A stretch of 64,000 nucleotides of DNA from Thelephora terrestris (GCA_015956445.1 WIUZ02000010.1:930001-994000), one strand, 5' to 3'; numbered from the stretch's first letter, positions 1 to 12,657 are shown. Notes: generated from the letters alone by a model not told the origin. A program made the numbers and translations.

Positions 1-1825
1 ATTGTTACCGGTGCCTCACTTGAGCACCCTAGTAAGTAAACGGGGTGAGTGTGGAGGATTGGTATCACGAGAAGATCTTACGAATCTCTGCGGACACCAT
101 CCTGTTTCCAAGTTCCACAGGATGTAATCAGTACGGCCCCGCCACATGTATCTGTGGCTAGGAATCATCGACACCGCCCGCTGATCACCTTATGCGGAGA
201 AACCTAGGAGTGATATTCTGATGGGGACAGTGACTCAGTGGCGATACGCCTCCGATGAGAGGTGGTGTTCGGGGGGAAAGGCAATACCTAAAGAGTATGT
301 CTTGGCCACACGCACACCCGCGTAATACCACCTATGGGTGGATGTGGCTATCTAGCCCTTATCATACATGTGTGAGATGCACGAGAAGGGATTAGTAGTG
401 ATCGTGTCGATGTTCGATCAAGAGGATGAATTGAACCCCATCTGCATGAGCTGATGTTTGAAGAATGTATTGATGCTGTGTTGTTCGGAAGGCAAAGGAA
501 GAGGAATGAGGCCTTGAGGTTTTGAGTGGCACTTATTGAGTTTTCGAGAGTCTGAGCTTGAACTTGAAGATGATCGGAAACCTTGATTTGGGTCACTGTG
601 GGCAATCGGGGGTATCATTCTTGGAGCCGTGAGAAGTACAAGATGGTTCCGAGGGTGCGAGAGGGAATATGGACTCACACGGGCGAGATCAAACTCAACA
701 CTCTTCCTCACTTCCCCCGCGTCCCATGATTCCAGAGAAGGATGGAGCGCTGGATGACATAACTACCCTTTGGAAAGAGCTGAAATTATTAACTTTCCCC
801 GCGGACTCTGTCAGCGGAAATCACCATCGATACTATGAAACTCGTGCAAGAACAGTCATAGTAGGTTTTTGCTCCAGAGGGACGTGGAGAAGGTCTGGGC
901 TCGCTAGTGGATCGTAACCGTGAGAAAATTAACCTGTTCCCTGCCTTCAAGTTGAAGCCCGTTCAAATGGCCCCTGGCGAGGGAAAGGGGTGTCAGGTGT
1001 CGAGCCACCTCCCACTGGAGGTACGAATTCATTACTTTGAGATAGTAGGGCGCCCGCGGGTAACCCGTGTGGAGCCCAGGGTGCATGGGCGTGTATGGGC
1101 ACGCCTACGGATATGCCGATAGAGTCTTGAACGCATCGGCCCGTCTGAGCATCATCCGATGTCAACAATATGAAACGAACCGTGTGAGCCCCATAACCCC
1201 CGAGGTTGACCTGGAAGGGATCAATACAGGGTACCGGGAGGGATGCGCGGGCGCACGGGAGAGGGTCCCGTCCAGGTGCAACAATCGCGTCTTGCGCGTA
1301 ATGATCCTTGGCGACCGCGTTCAGAGCACTGAATTGCGACACGATTCTAGAATCACCGGTATCGGTTCGACGGAGAATGCTTGAAGAGGGAAACCGCCCA
1401 CGGCGACCCTCGTGGCACTCTTGGTGCAGGCGAGAAGACGGGAGTTTCGAGGCACGAATGGAGAGGGAGAGCATTCAGTAAGATACGATATCGGGAATAG
1501 AGCCGCAGAATCGCTCAGTGCCTGTGATTCAATCGACAGTAGGTGAGACCCAATGATGTTGACGTTCATATAGTCTGCAAGAATGAGCTTGTCGATATTG
1601 AAGGCAGTCGGCAAGGGTACGTCGTATTGCCAGGGTAACACCGGACAGAGATATCGTGTCCGTCGCCGAGCACTTCGAAGGGAGATTAAGTGGGAAGTCA
1701 AAAGGTGCATTGGTTACGAGCGATACTTCGGGTTCAAGAAGAGGCCCCATTGCCGGTGGTGGACCGGCGGGTGGGAAAATACTCCGACTCATATCATGAA
1801 ATCTCAAGAAAGAAGATTTTAAGAA
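1..1825. other. Region without an assignable gene
   Basis: No product could be recognised here. On the minus strand there are several overlapping open stretches (roughly 1860-1530, 1710-1320, 1470-950 and 710-420). Their translations look partly protein-like: one includes a serine run followed by a short tail ending at 418. They may be exons of one multi-exon minus-strand gene, but I could not join them with convincing splice sites and I recognise no domain. Plus-strand open frames in the same area look like shadows. Confidence 0.3.
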
Positions 1826-1913
1826 GGGCACGTGGTGTAGTTGGTTATCACGCTCGCTTAGCACTAATCTGAGGACTTGCGAGAGGGGTCCGGTTCAATC
1901 CCGGACGTGTCCA
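1826..1913 (+). tRNA. tRNA-Ala (anticodon AGC) with a 14-nt intron
   Basis: The sequence folds as a full cloverleaf. The acceptor stem pairs GGGCACG with CGTGTCC, and its third pair is G3:U70, the classic alanine identity element. A D arm follows. The anticodon stem CTCGC/GCGAG encloses loop bases TTAGCA, giving anticodon AGC at 1860-1862. An insertion of about 14 nt (around 1864-1877) follows the base after the anticodon, the standard place for a nuclear tRNA intron. The T arm TCCGG/CCGGA carries a TTCAATC loop. The discriminator base is A and no CCA is encoded, as in eukaryotes. The gene lies about 290 bp upstream of the SARAF-like gene on the same strand. Confidence 0.93.
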
Positions 1914-2199
1914 TTTTTATTTTTGATCCCCCAGGAGTAGATGTCCTTGCAACTCCCGAACGAATGAGGACTCGACCACATGCTTCGTTTTATGGGTTCG
2001 GTAATGTGGTAAGGAGCAAAGCGCTTACTGTACTGTTTCCTGCCCACAGCAGCCTCCACGTCGATCGAACGTGGCCCAATTATCGCCAGCCACCTCGATC
2101 ATCCGCTTGGGATAATCTCAAACAAACTTGACAACTGGCTTTGCGCCCGTTCCTCCTCTTATCTCAACGACCTGTTACTACAACTTTCGTACAAGCGGG

Positions 2200-3311
2200 A
2201 TGTCTCGTGTTCAACTCCAAAATATCCCTGCCCTCACGTTCTACAAAGGCGCTCTGACGGCCGCCCGCCGCGCGGACGCGATACCGCAACTCAATTGCAT
2301 TGGCAAAGCTTGCAAACTTTACCAGCCTGAAGCTATCAGATGTACGAACGTCGGGGGATCTGATAACAATATTGACTGGAAAGTATGTCCAGTGATATCT
2401 ACTGTCGAGGAGTGGCTGTGACTGAACGCGCCGTTCTGGTCGACAGTGTGACGCTGATCTGCCTTCGTCTTTGAGACTTGGACAAGTTAGAGTATCGTGC
2501 GAGGGTTGGTCAAGGCCTGGGGACTCATACGTATTGCAAGGTGAGTGACGGACGCTTGTTTCAATGCCCACGTGCTCATGCCCTCCGGGATCGAACCAGG
2601 ATCCTGCGGTTTGGAATACCGTCTAGTCGAGATCCCAGCGTCCCTCCGAGATGGCCACACTGACGAACCGCCTTCATTGGGATCATTTATGAATCGTAGG
2701 TGTCATACGACGACAATTGCACTATGGATGACTGACCGAACCAAACCACAGCTGATAAATTCATCTCGACCATTTTCTCGATCCTCTGGATCGGTTTGCT
2801 CATCTTCATCGTATACAGCTTCGCCAAACACTTCTTCCTATCGCGTGAATGGGGTAATTCCGGGCGCCCTCGCGCCGGGAACAGCGGTACCGGGCCACGG
2901 CCACGGGGTTCCGGATACGGGGGAGGATACAACCGATTTAACGGCCAAGACCACCGTCGCCGCTCCCCATCACCTCCCCCTCCTTACTCGAAGGACAGTG
3001 CCTCCTCATCCCAGCCTCAAGGACAAGGCGGAGGTCCAGGATTTTGGACGGGTTTGGCGGCGGGAGGTGTGGGTTCATATCTCTACAACAGAGCCACTCA
3101 ACCCCGTCCGCAACCGCAACCAGCGACGTGGGATTGGGAGAGACCAGGGATGGCGAGGCCATCGCGGTGGTTTGGTCAACCCGAACCGCAACCGACGTTT
3201 GCATCCCGATGGGGATCGACTTCGAGGTCTGATGATGACCGGGGTGAAGGATCCTCGAACCTCGGTTCGATGAGGACCAGCGTCGGGTTCGGCGGTTCGC
3301 ACGTCCGGTAG
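2200..3311 (+). CDS. SARAF-like store-operated calcium entry regulator
   Basis: Four exons (2200-2382, 2447-2540, 2600-2695, 2752-3311) join in frame to about 310 aa. The luminal half matches the SARAF family (DUF1183): a VQLQNIPALTFYKG start, IPQLNCIGKACKLY, IRCTN, then SCEG and SCGLEYRL with the conserved cysteines. One transmembrane helix (about residues 128-148) is followed by a long Gly/Pro/Arg/Ser-rich cytosolic tail with the family's GFWTGL motif. SARAF proteins are single-pass ER membrane proteins; in animals they slow STIM/Orai calcium entry, and the fungal role is unproven. The start is the weak point. ATG 2200 lacks a signal peptide, so an upstream exon encoding one may be missing from my model. 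All introns are GT-AG and 55-64 nt long. Confidence 0.85.
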
Positions 3312-3848
3312 GAGTCTGCCTTTACATCCCATCGGCACTAGTATCCAATTGCGCGGTTGTGCGATTTTTTGAAAACTATGTACATAACCTATTTCCTCAT
3401 ACATGTGGTCCCGACTGTACCCCTCACAGTGATACCGAATCGAAAGGTTTTTTTATGGAGCTGATTGAGGGAACCCATCACATATACATGTACCCAACTC
3501 GCGAGGGCGATCGAGCTGAAGTGATCGATAAGACTCGCCCCTGGAGATGCGGTGCAAAAGAAGTGAATGAAGAAATTGAGCGGGGTCGGTCATACCAAAA
3601 ACTAGATACTACACGAGTGAATAACTAACTTGACTACTAGGAACGAAATGGACTTACTCCTCCAGTGCGAAGAAATATTCCGGGGAGCGTTGGGTAACAA
3701 AACGAATGAGGATTATAAATTCGAGTGAGAACAGGATCAAAACCCGGGAGAAAGGGTTGTGGTTGTTCGACACGACGTGGCCACGAGCTTACAGCCGCGG
3801 CAAAAGCAAGCTAGACAGCGAGATGCGACCAGCTCTTCAAGGATCCTG
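3312..3848. other. Intergenic, convergent genes
   Basis: This is the 3' space between the SARAF-like gene (+) and the 7TM gene (-). I see only short, non-conserved open frames and no RNA gene. Confidence 0.5.
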
Positions 3849-5164
3849 TCATGACGGAACTTCGTTTGTAATCTCCTCGATTTCAACATCAGACTCGCCA
3901 GGAGTCTCTCCGTGAGCACCCATCGAAACGGGAATCCTACCAGAGGTGGTCTCGCTGACATCCGTTGGCCCAAAATGAATAGTGCTGACGTTCTTTAAGG
4001 AAATATTGTCGCCGGTCAAAGCGGTCCGATTGGCGACACGCAGAATAATGAGAAACTGGGCGATGACCTGTTCTTCACCGTGGTTAGATAAAAATATTCC
4101 GAGACTGCGAGACGATAGGAAATCACAAAAAACTTGGACGAACCTGAGTCTCAGTGAGAATTGGCGAGAATAGGTTTGCACTGGGATTGTTGGAAGCCCA
4201 CGGCCCGATAAATAGCAGGAAACTGACAGCGTAAAGGGCAGATGACTCGATGAACATGGTCACGATAGCATTGTACAATGCGCTAGTCATGCCTAAAGCC
4301 CCTATTGCTTTTCTCGTTCTCCTGCTATGGATGATGAGTCGAACGACGATCATGAGTGTGAGGAGGACATTGAGCGAGACAGAGATCGAAAAGGATGCAT
4401 CGCCAAAGTCCTTTATGGCAACAGGATCCCGGAGGATGCTCTCCGGTTGCAAGGATTGGTAAACCAGCATGATGCCCATCGCTATATCGGTGACGTCAGT
4501 TGAGAGCGTCGCCATCGGCTTGTGACGGTCTCGAGTACGTACCGATAGAGGCGATGTACATGAGGGTGGGGAAGGCAATGACCCAATAGTTCATAGAAAA
4601 AACAACGTGGCAACGATAGAGCTGGTGGGGTGGCCTGCGTTAGATACCGGAGCGCCGAGCTTGGAAGAGCACTTACTAAAAGGCCGTCGGCAAGCCAGTT
4701 GTTTAAATAGAACATCAGGGTTGGAATGACACTGATTGGCTCGGAATAGATGATCAAAATGTACCCAAAAGGGCCAGGAGGTAACCCCTCATAACCAGGG
4801 TAATTTCGCTTATCGACATAGGAAAGTCCTTGGAGGTAGAGGCTCATCGCGGTATTCACGGTCACAAACGAGAACATTGTCGCGGTGTGGGCCACGAGTA
4901 ACCACCTTATTCGCCCGCTCGCGCGGTTGACGGGGTTCAGCAGCGTGCCCATGCATCGGAAGAACAGGATGATGACAAATCCTGGAATGGTGGATGGGAC
5001 AAACAGGGTGAGTACGGTCAGATATACCCACAGGCTGGCGTACCATAGAATATCGAGCCCGCGAGACCTCCAATGAACGCATACTTCTCGGCTACATATT
5101 GTGAGCGAGGGATATTTGGGGAGTTGGGATTATTGGACCAGGGCTGTTGGGGAGAGTCGGACAT
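3849..5164 (-). CDS. Fungal seven-transmembrane integral membrane protein
   Basis: Five exons (5164-5044, 4981-4677, 4621-4543, 4481-4144, 4067-3849) join in frame to 353 aa; the four GT-AG introns are 55-76 nt. The translation follows a 7TM family abundant in Agaricomycetes. After a polar N-terminus come LFFRCMGTLLNP, the RWLLVAHTATMFSFVTV helix, LPPGPFGY, LNNWLADGLLLYRC, a FSISVSLNVLLTLMIV helix, an IESSALYAVSFLLFIGPW helix and LIILRVANRTAL before an acidic cytosolic tail. It is presumably a plasma or internal membrane protein; no ligand or partner is known to me and a receptor role would be a guess. The start was chosen because ATG 5164 opens the only frame that splices into the conserved first helix. 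Confidence 0.85.
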
Positions 5165-6839
5165 CGCTCGGACGTAAACAACGGGGGAGGTGATTTTGGA
5201 GATTGGGGGGAGAGGTGTCTAAGCTTTATAGAGGCGGTGGAAGGGCTCAGTGCAGTACGTTACAAATCCTGGGGCTCGGAGTCCAACTAAAGGTTGTGCG
5301 TGGTGCATGATGCACGCCAACGGATCAAAGAGAAACGTGTGCATCCTTTTTTTCCTTTCTGTTCCGGATTTCAGCTGCAGGGTTTTGGAGCCTGAGGGAG
5401 GAACTTGATTCTCTTAATTGTTTTCCGGCTTCTACGGTCGTCAAAGGTTGAGCGTTAATGCACAACGAGTCATTTCATGTACATGTGCTCTTCTCTAAGC
5501 GCCGTATAGCATGGCGGCGGTTAGTAAGGTCCATGCCTAACGCGGTGAAAACCAAATAAGTTTCAGCCGCACTGTGTGGATTCACCTGTTCATTGGAGAC
5601 CGATGTTCAGTCACAGGGCCCAGTTCGAAGCCGATTATGTGGGGCGAGGTTCGGGTGACCGTATCGCTCGTACCGATGGATGAACCGGTGGAGTGCTATA
5701 TCCTGCGCTGACGTCGGGTACTTCAACGATCCCAGAGGAATTTTCCCGGAAAGAGCCCTTCAGGTTGTGTGCCGATTGCCGGTGTGACCGCGCGATCTCG
5801 AAAGCTTTGAATAACAACCCTGAGTTCGTAATCTGCGTAAGTTTGGATTTGTGTATTCAGCAGGCCGCGTTGCAACTTGCGCGCGAGCACTAACGCGAAC
5901 GGCCCAGTGCGGAGACAATTGATCAGAGAATTGGTTGTGAAGAACGTGGGCGAGCTGAAATGTGGGAATTTCTCACGGAATCAAATTTTGACATGCCCTT
6001 TTACACGTGACCGAGACACTGCCTGTCCGGGTAGTCCCGGCCGCACAGCTCAATTATCGACGGGACGTTTTCCGTTGAAGATATTTGTTTGCGTGGGGGT
6101 CCGGCGCCCTCATGGTCATGGATGACCCGCGGTCGGCAGTTCCAGACGCCCAATGTTCCCATTGACCGGACAATTGCATGGATTGTATGGGTTTCTGAGG
6201 CAAATGCGCAAACCGGCTGGTGCCAGGGCCGGGAGCCGGTCCTAATACCATCAAACAAAGGGGCCCACCGTGATCACGTAATACACCCCTTTGTGGCACT
6301 CGCAGTCAGATCTCAAGATCTCAAATATTATTTCGTAGATCCCCCGCCGCGCACTTGACGACCTTTGCTTCAGGTTTGGTTTGACCCCTGTAGACTGTAT
6401 TCACCGTCGGGGGTGCATGAACGACACAAACTCGACGGGGGCCTCGAGTTGCGCCATATTTTGGACGTGAGTCAGGTTCGAGAAGCCGGACGCATCGATC
6501 CCCCTCTGGTAGATGCGCTAATGTCCACTGACCGAGAGATCCAAACACGTCGCTGAACGCTCATGACACACAAAATTGAAAAAGGTACCAGTGTCAGCTG
6601 GCGGGCTTTCCCTCTGGCTCCCCCTGACAGCGATATATAGGTGGATGATACTCCGCCGATTCACCTCCCACCACTTCCAAGTTCCCTCCGTTCCTTTTGC
6701 TCCACGCTCCACCTCACACTACATTGCAAAGGCCCGGAGGCCTACATTCCCCATCTTCCTCACCCTGCCGCATCTCAAAGGTAGGGTCTATCTTACCCTT
6801 GACCACAGCCAGCATTTGCGGACGTTGGCCCCAACTTAG
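5165..6839. other. Long region without a recognisable gene
   Basis: Several frames on both strands stay open for 60-90 codons, but none gives a recognisable motif and I found no consistent exon chain. The first 150 bp are the likely promoter of the 7TM gene and the last few hundred that of the DUF6533-type gene. I see no repeats or RNA genes. Confidence 0.4.
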
Positions 6840-8572
6840 ATGAGTGGAACGGATCCGGTGGCGGTTTTGACCCAACTCGGACAACTATTGTACGCGTTTC
6901 TTCCCTCCACATAAAGTCCTCGGTTGGTGAACTCCTCTAGACTCGTTGATAAGGTAGTTTTTCCGAGCCAACTGCCCACAGAGACAGCTAAGCGTGACCC
7001 GCGTGAAACAATACAGTTCTTCCTGACCGCCGCGAAATGTCTGTGGATATACGACTACCTCTTGACCTTTGGCGACGAGGTACCCTCTGCCCCTCAATCG
7101 AGGCATCAGGTTCTGACTACTCCGTAGGTACGTTACGCCTGGTCCGGGAGGAAATCTGGAGGTAAGTTTACACCCCGTCCAAGTGTTCCATATCTCACAC
7201 GGTTGTCCGATAGTGTTTGCGTTGTTCATCGCGGTACGGCATCCCAAAACGCCACAAATCGCAACAGGCTCGACTATATTCCAGGTCAGGTACACCCCTG
7301 TGGTGCACTTCATCTATGTCTACCTCAGCTTGTTTGTTTTCGGAACACCCGTGGGTCCTTGTTCACACCGCCACCGCGAGCACCACGCTCACGAATGTCC
7401 CTCCCACAGTTGTGCGTTCGCAACCCCCGCCGCTGATCTTCGCTCCGATTCGATATCCAGAACAGCTGTCGATACACTAAATGGGTCCCGGTCTTTAACT
7501 CAAGCGCCGCCACCACCTTTTCCCACATGGCGGTCGCATTAAGGTCTAGTACTCCTTCCGGTTGGAAGCGAATTTGTGTTTAGGTCTGATGCGACGGTCC
7601 GACGCACAGGATTTACGCCATAACCAGAAGGAACAAGTTTCTTGCCGGTGCACTCGCCGTAATAATCGCTGCCGAGGCCTGCTGGAACCTTTACTCCATC
7701 ATCCGGATCGCGTTGGGCCCAGGCGAGCTCACTCAGCAATTCGTGCTATCGTTATAAACTTATACCAGCCATTAGTGCAACTTTTTCCAGCGCTAGGCTT
7801 GGACCCTTTCCATATTTGCGTTACTAAAAGCTGGGAGGTTCAGGAGCTCGCTTTCTACGGTCTGGCGATGTTTTTCGGTGCGTTCCCACCCCTAAACCCT
7901 CCACCTCTGTGATCCAACCTCACGAATTCCGATGACATGCGTGGCACTGAAGAAGCGTTCGCGTTCTCGATACTCGTGGTCACAGCGGTGAGGTCAAGGA
8001 TGGGAGGATTTATAGCCGTGCCGACCATCCTGAGTGTCATCTTACGAGACGCGACGCAATACTTCGTGGTCATATTCACCGTCCATATTTTGTCTCTGAT
8101 CTTTTTGTTCCTCGCCCCAGTAAGTGGTAACTTATGCATTCAGGGGTTACCGGTCGTGTTGTGCTCATCGCGCGTTCGCATGTTTAGATATTCATCAAGC
8201 TCTTACCCGGGTTGTAAGCTCCCCTCTTCCCTCTGCACTAAAGCGACTCTTAGTGGCGGGCACTGACGCCAACTTGCACTTCGTAGGGTAAACGCGGCAC
8301 TTGTCCCGATCTTGACGTCACGCCTCATGCTCTCTTTAAAGAAAGCCGCCGCCGAACCGGAGGGGCCGTGGTCTGTCGACACCATGAGCAGTATGAGTTG
8401 GGGAAGCTCAGGGGAGGGTGGAGCCATCCGCTTCGCGCCGTGGCAGGTGTCCGGGGGAACGCACCAACTCTCGCTAACGCCCACGCCGCCACTGGATGAG
8501 GATATCGAACTGGATGAGGATATCGAACTTGGCGCCATACCTTCATTGCCCCGCAACGGCGAATCGTCTTAA
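6840..8572 (+). CDS. DUF6533-type seven-transmembrane protein
   Basis: I read a chain of about ten short exons. Supported ones are 6840-6889, 6968-7079, 7128-7161, 7214-7233, 7285-7331, 7466-7543, from 7610 to about 7735, about 7790-7870, about 7965-8120 and the last ending at 8572. The N-terminal signature LWIYDYLLTFGDEVRYAW is the hallmark of DUF6533. Later helices (MAVALRIYAITRRNKFLAG, QYFVVIFTVHILSLIFLFL) and the LTSRLMLSLKKAA motif match the usual end of this basidiomycete membrane family. The cytosolic tail is Ser- and acid-rich and contains a duplicated six-residue unit. The exon between 7735 and 7790 is uncertain: no splice pair fits perfectly, so a small lesion is possible. Function is unknown; it is predicted to be an integral membrane protein. 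Confidence 0.72.
8492..8527 (+). repeat. Two tandem 18-bp repeats in coding sequence
   Basis: The unit CTGGATGAGGATATCGAA occurs twice in tandem and adds the peptide LDEDIE twice to the tail of the DUF6533-type protein. The copies are identical, so the duplication looks recent. Confidence 0.95.
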
Positions 8573-8850
8573 ATATGTTAGCTACCCCTCCTAGCAGAGT
8601 CTCTTGCAGATGTAAGTATGCATAAAGTACCTTTGCTAAGTGCCCGCCCCCGTTTCTTTTTAGATTCAGCGGTGATCCCTAACTAGGTGGTCTAAATGTA
8701 GCGAGCATCTCCACATTGCTCTCTGACGCGCGCAGACGGCCGGTGCATACCGCTAGCCTGAGCTTAGACATCAACCAGGCAGTGACACAGTCGAAACTCT
8801 CGAGTCTGGTGGCGGGATTGGAGCATGGGCCTCGGTCTACAGTCCAGGGA

Positions 8851-10703
8851 CTATCGTCTTCGTAACACCTGGGCCAATTCTCTCCATAATTTCCGTTCCA
8901 GCAGTACACTACCAATCGTACACTCAGTCATAAGCTGAAAAAATACGCCACGATGCCACTCACCAAGTTACGAGGCAGATTCCTACACACGCAATCCCTA
9001 CCGCGATATGGTTTCTCTGAGGGAGAACCTTCGGTGGAAGGTGTTCATACGCTTTCCAGCTCCATCTCGTCACCAGGTAAGACCAAGCGAACGCTCCGAT
9101 CACACCTCTTGGGGGCACGGCCGCGCTCAACCGAAAACCAACTCCCCTCTCCCCAAAATATCCCCTCGCAAATGACCAACAGTACACAACCCTCAGGAAG
9201 AGGTTCAACACGTTGGCGTAAACCAGCCCAGAATCGCCAAACCCAAGTTGGTTCAAGAGGTATGCGGCGAAGACGAAGACGATAGAGAAAACCATCATCC
9301 ACCGGCTCTGATGTTTTAGCTCCGATGGAGTGGATGTGGAGGCAAAAAATGCCTCCAGAACACCGTTGAATGCCATCATGGGAATGTAAAAGACGTAACT
9401 CCGAAGGATGGATGGTGCTGATGTGTTCTGAAATCGCGGTGGGAGGAGGAGAGTGGTGGCGATCGAGAGGTATGGAGGTCCGAATGTCACTAGCAGCAGC
9501 AAGAGGTGGGCGAAAAGGAGTAGGAGAGATGATAGAACCTTCGAGGCTATCTGCTCTGAACCGCTGTTGACCCCGTCTTCGCCTTTCTTCTCCGGCTTCT
9601 TCGGGGAGGATGAAGAAAGCGACTTGGAGAAATAGAGCCTCGAAGTCTCCTCAATAGGTTGGAAGATGATGCGTGCCACCAAAGAACCTGATCGTTGACA
9701 TCAGAAATCGACGTTAGCCAAAAGTCTGGATCAATCACAAACAAAATCAGGCGAGAATGAAAGGCACGACGTAGGCAGAGCGGTGATAAAGTGGTCGGAG
9801 TGAGGTTCAACGCACCGTAGTTGGATGCAATGGCGTATCCACCCTGGTCTTCCAAAGGGCTTAACCGCGAAACCAAAAATTTATCACCTTCAGTGAGGAA
9901 GTGTTTGACAACGGACTGTCCAGTCATCGCGATCGATAGATTCAACAGGTCTGTGTCAAAGTACGAAGTTGTGAGGCTGTTCGGTTTGTGACACGTCAGG
10001 TGTTGTAAACTGGAACGGGGAGACAAGATACGCACTTGTCATGTAACTCTGTCTGGACACGTTTTGGGACGTAGTTGATATCTCCCTTGTAAACCCCCAA
10101 AAACACGACCAACAACGAAAGACCGTATGTTGCCTGCCCAGCAGCGAACGCCACCAAGGCCCATTCGCCAGACGCGAGAGCAAGAACGAGGAAGGCGACG
10201 ACAGACTTTGACACGACAGCAACACCTTCAGCTCGGACCCTGACGTTCAGCCTGAGTTCATTCTGGGCTCGGATGTAGAGCGGCTCGGAGAGGAGTTCGA
10301 GGATCGCTGCAATGGCGTAAACGGCGACGCTGAGATGGAAATGGGGTTGTGACGCGGTTGACGGAGATGCGAATTGGACGTAAACCAAAGCGGTTAGCCC
10401 AGAGATGGGGACACCAAGAAGGATGGGGATGAGAGAGATGTTTTCCACCAGCGCTACATTTGAATGCTTCTTCTTGCCCTCGACTGAAGAACGGAGCAGC
10501 GCATTCCTCACCCCTTCTCGTGAAAGGAAGAGTATGGTGGACAGCAAGAGCTCGAATTGGACCGCGGCGGTGCCGAATGTTTGAGGCGTGGCGAGACGGA
10601 CGAGTGCCTGGTTGAGGCCGAAGGTGAAGGCCCTGGAGAAGAGCTGGAGGAGGACGAGGGAGGATGCATTGGCAATAGTGCTTTGCTCGAGTTTCACGCT
10701 CAT
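8851..10703 (-). CDS. RFT1: RFT1 family lipid-linked oligosaccharide membrane protein
   Basis: Four exons (10703-10036, 9976-9816, 9687-8972, 8934-8851) join to 542 aa. RFT1 is a multi-pass ER membrane protein needed for flipping Man5GlcNAc2-PP-dolichol during N-glycosylation; whether it is the flippase itself is debated. The sequence shows the family N-terminus (LVLLQLFSRAFTFGLNQALVR, then AAVQFELLLSTILFLSREGVRN), the GDKFLVSRLSPLEDQGGYA block, a RIIFQPIEETSRLYFSK block and a basic C-terminus in a short last exon. The last intron is only 37 nt. ATG 10703 was chosen over an upstream in-frame ATG at 10835 because conserved sequence starts just after it and the upstream stretch lies across the neighbouring gene's first exon. 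It is divergent from QNG1. Confidence 0.93.
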
Positions 10704-10767
10704 CGAGGATTCGGATCGACTCGGCACAATAACCTTTTCCCTTCCCAGACACCACGCCAGCCAAGTC
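10704..10767. promoter_or_regulatory. 64-bp bidirectional promoter/5' UTR space
   Basis: Only 64 bp separate the start codon of RFT1 (-, 10703) from that of QNG1 (+, 10768). Both promoters must lie here or inside the opposing gene. I see no TATA box. The boundaries rest on my start-codon choices. Confidence 0.7.
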
Positions 10768-12308
10768 ATGCCAAAAACGACAGTGAACCCGGTCATCGAA
10801 AGCTCTCTCTGGGCGTACAAGGTCTCTACACTCATTTTACTGTCGCTTTCGGTGGAGAAACTGACGCATATATTCTATTCGGTAAAGGCCACTGACGTCG
10901 TGAAACTCGACGAAGACTCTCTCAACGAAGCCGCCAAATATGTGCGAAAATCCCATCACTCCTATCATATCACGTAACGAAAGCTAAACCTCTAATTTAG
11001 ATTCACGCCATGATGCTGGCGGAAGGGTATAATCCTCGGACTTGGCGGACGCACGCACTTCACATGCTTCCACCAGAAGCTGACGAATTTTCTTGGGACG
11101 ACCCGAGAACTACCGCATCATTGGACTGGATCTTCCTCATTTCCAGCCTGAACTTCAGCTTCTGGTCTGAGAAGTGCGGCTCGGAGCGGTACGCCGTCCA
11201 ATGGCGGGAACCCTCGTCGTCTGGCGAGAAAGACGGAGAGAGGGAGCAGGTTTTTACCGGATACTGCAGCCTGGTCGCTGCGATTAACAGAGGTCACTCT
11301 ACTCCATCTAAACGCAGCTTTGTGGATGATCGGTTTTGACACCAGGCTATCCTCCTTGACATGCATCATCTCTTCCTCTAAACTTGGACGGGTATCTTTT
11401 CGTAAACAGCGTTGGAAGAAGATATACCATTCAGCGACCCCGAGTTTTATTCGACCTGTCCAGACGAGACAATTGCGCATATATTTCGTCCTGCGTCTGG
11501 GTGCGCAGAGACGATTTCCCTGATGCAAGAACGGATAGCCATCATGCGCGAGAACGGGGAGATTCTCGTAAAGGTAAACCCTGGAGTTCTCTGCCTCCCC
11601 TTGCCTTGCTCATCCTCCTGGACTCAGAATTACGGCGGCTCGTTTGCCAATTTCATCCGAGAGCTCCAACAAGAGAAGCCAAAGTTGACCGCATTAGACG
11701 TCGTATTGAAGGTCATCGAGGTTTTCCCGTCATTCAGAGACATCACGACCTACGAAGACCGAGAGGGTCGGTCACACCACTCCCACCATCCGCATCTCTG
11801 CTCCTGACATAGCCACCATTTAGTTTATTTCCTCAAACGAGCCCAAATCTTGGTAGCAGAAACATGGGCCGCATTCTTCCCAGCCCCGTCGACTTCTAAC
11901 CAAATACCCCACCCCATATTCCCAGGCGGAGGAATCCACCAACTGACCATGTTCGCCGACTACCGCGTCCCGCAAATCCTGCACCACCTCAAAATCCTCA
12001 CGTACCCACCTTCCCTCCTAGCCCTCCTCGAATCAGGACACGACTTTGAACACGGGTCCAAGGAAGAAGTGAGCATCCGCGCTGCGAGCATCGTCGCAGT
12101 GGAGCGGGTTCGAGATGAGATCCTCATTCTTCGGCACCAGAGCAAGGAGACGGCCGGCGCTGGGACTGTTGGATGGGATCGTGGGCTGGATGTGCCCATA
12201 TGTAGCGTGTTGATCGACTTTTATCTGTGGGACGCAGCAAAGCGGATCGAGGACGCTGGGGAGGCGATTGTCGTTCCGGCACATAGGACTCGGAGCATCT
12301 GGTACTGA
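10768..12308 (+). CDS. QNG1: Queuosine 5'-phosphate N-glycosylase (DUF2419, queuosine salvage)
   Basis: Six exons (10768-10821, 10888-10941, 11001-11292, 11410-11573, 11628-11766, 11824-12308) join in frame to 395 aa. The enzyme releases queuine from queuosine 5'-monophosphate so that it can be inserted into tRNA; fungi cannot make queuine and depend on salvage. Family landmarks are NPVIESS at the start, TWRTHALHMLPPE, LDWIFLISSLNFSFWSE, FRPASG, FPSFRD, RAQILVAETWAAFF, LTMFADYRVPQILHHL, VLIDFYLWDAAKRIE and the terminal HRTRSIWY. The invariant Asp in the FADYRVPQ block and the terminal HRTRSIWY are present, so it looks functional. The first two exons are 54 nt each, flanked by introns of 66 and 59 nt. 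It is divergent with RFT1 and convergent with the polymerase X-like gene. Confidence 0.93.
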
Positions 12309-12657
12309 GGATCGCCGAAAGATACCAAGTGCTGGGCACTTATGAGAAGACGCTAGAGCAATATTTATTACTAGAGAAACGCCCGCCCGGGCATCGAAAC
12401 CCTTCTTGTCGGTATACTTACTCTCCCCATAAATGCATACACGGTCCTTCGCTTGTTCAGTTCGTGTAAGGACACCTAAGCTCAAACTGATTCGCGTCGA
12501 GAAGAACCTCGAGTACGTGGTATTTTTCTAATTATCATATCATAGATATAATCTAGGGGATCGTACAATAGGTAATGCTGGTAAGTGGAGGTATATGCAC
12601 TTTTACCACCAGGTTCATGAACAGCAGAGAAACGAGTGGGGGCGGGCATCCAGACGA
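12309..12657. other. Intergenic, convergent genes
   Basis: This is the 3' space shared by QNG1 (+) and the polymerase X-like gene (-). It is AT-rich around 12500-12570. I see nothing else in it. Confidence 0.6.

Noticed and set aside
2574-2640. Minus-strand tRNA-like sequence with a good B box (GGTTCGATCC) and an anticodon-like stem
   Set aside because: It lacks an acceptor stem and D arm, and it falls across intron 2 and exon 3 of the SARAF-like gene, whose reading frame explains it.
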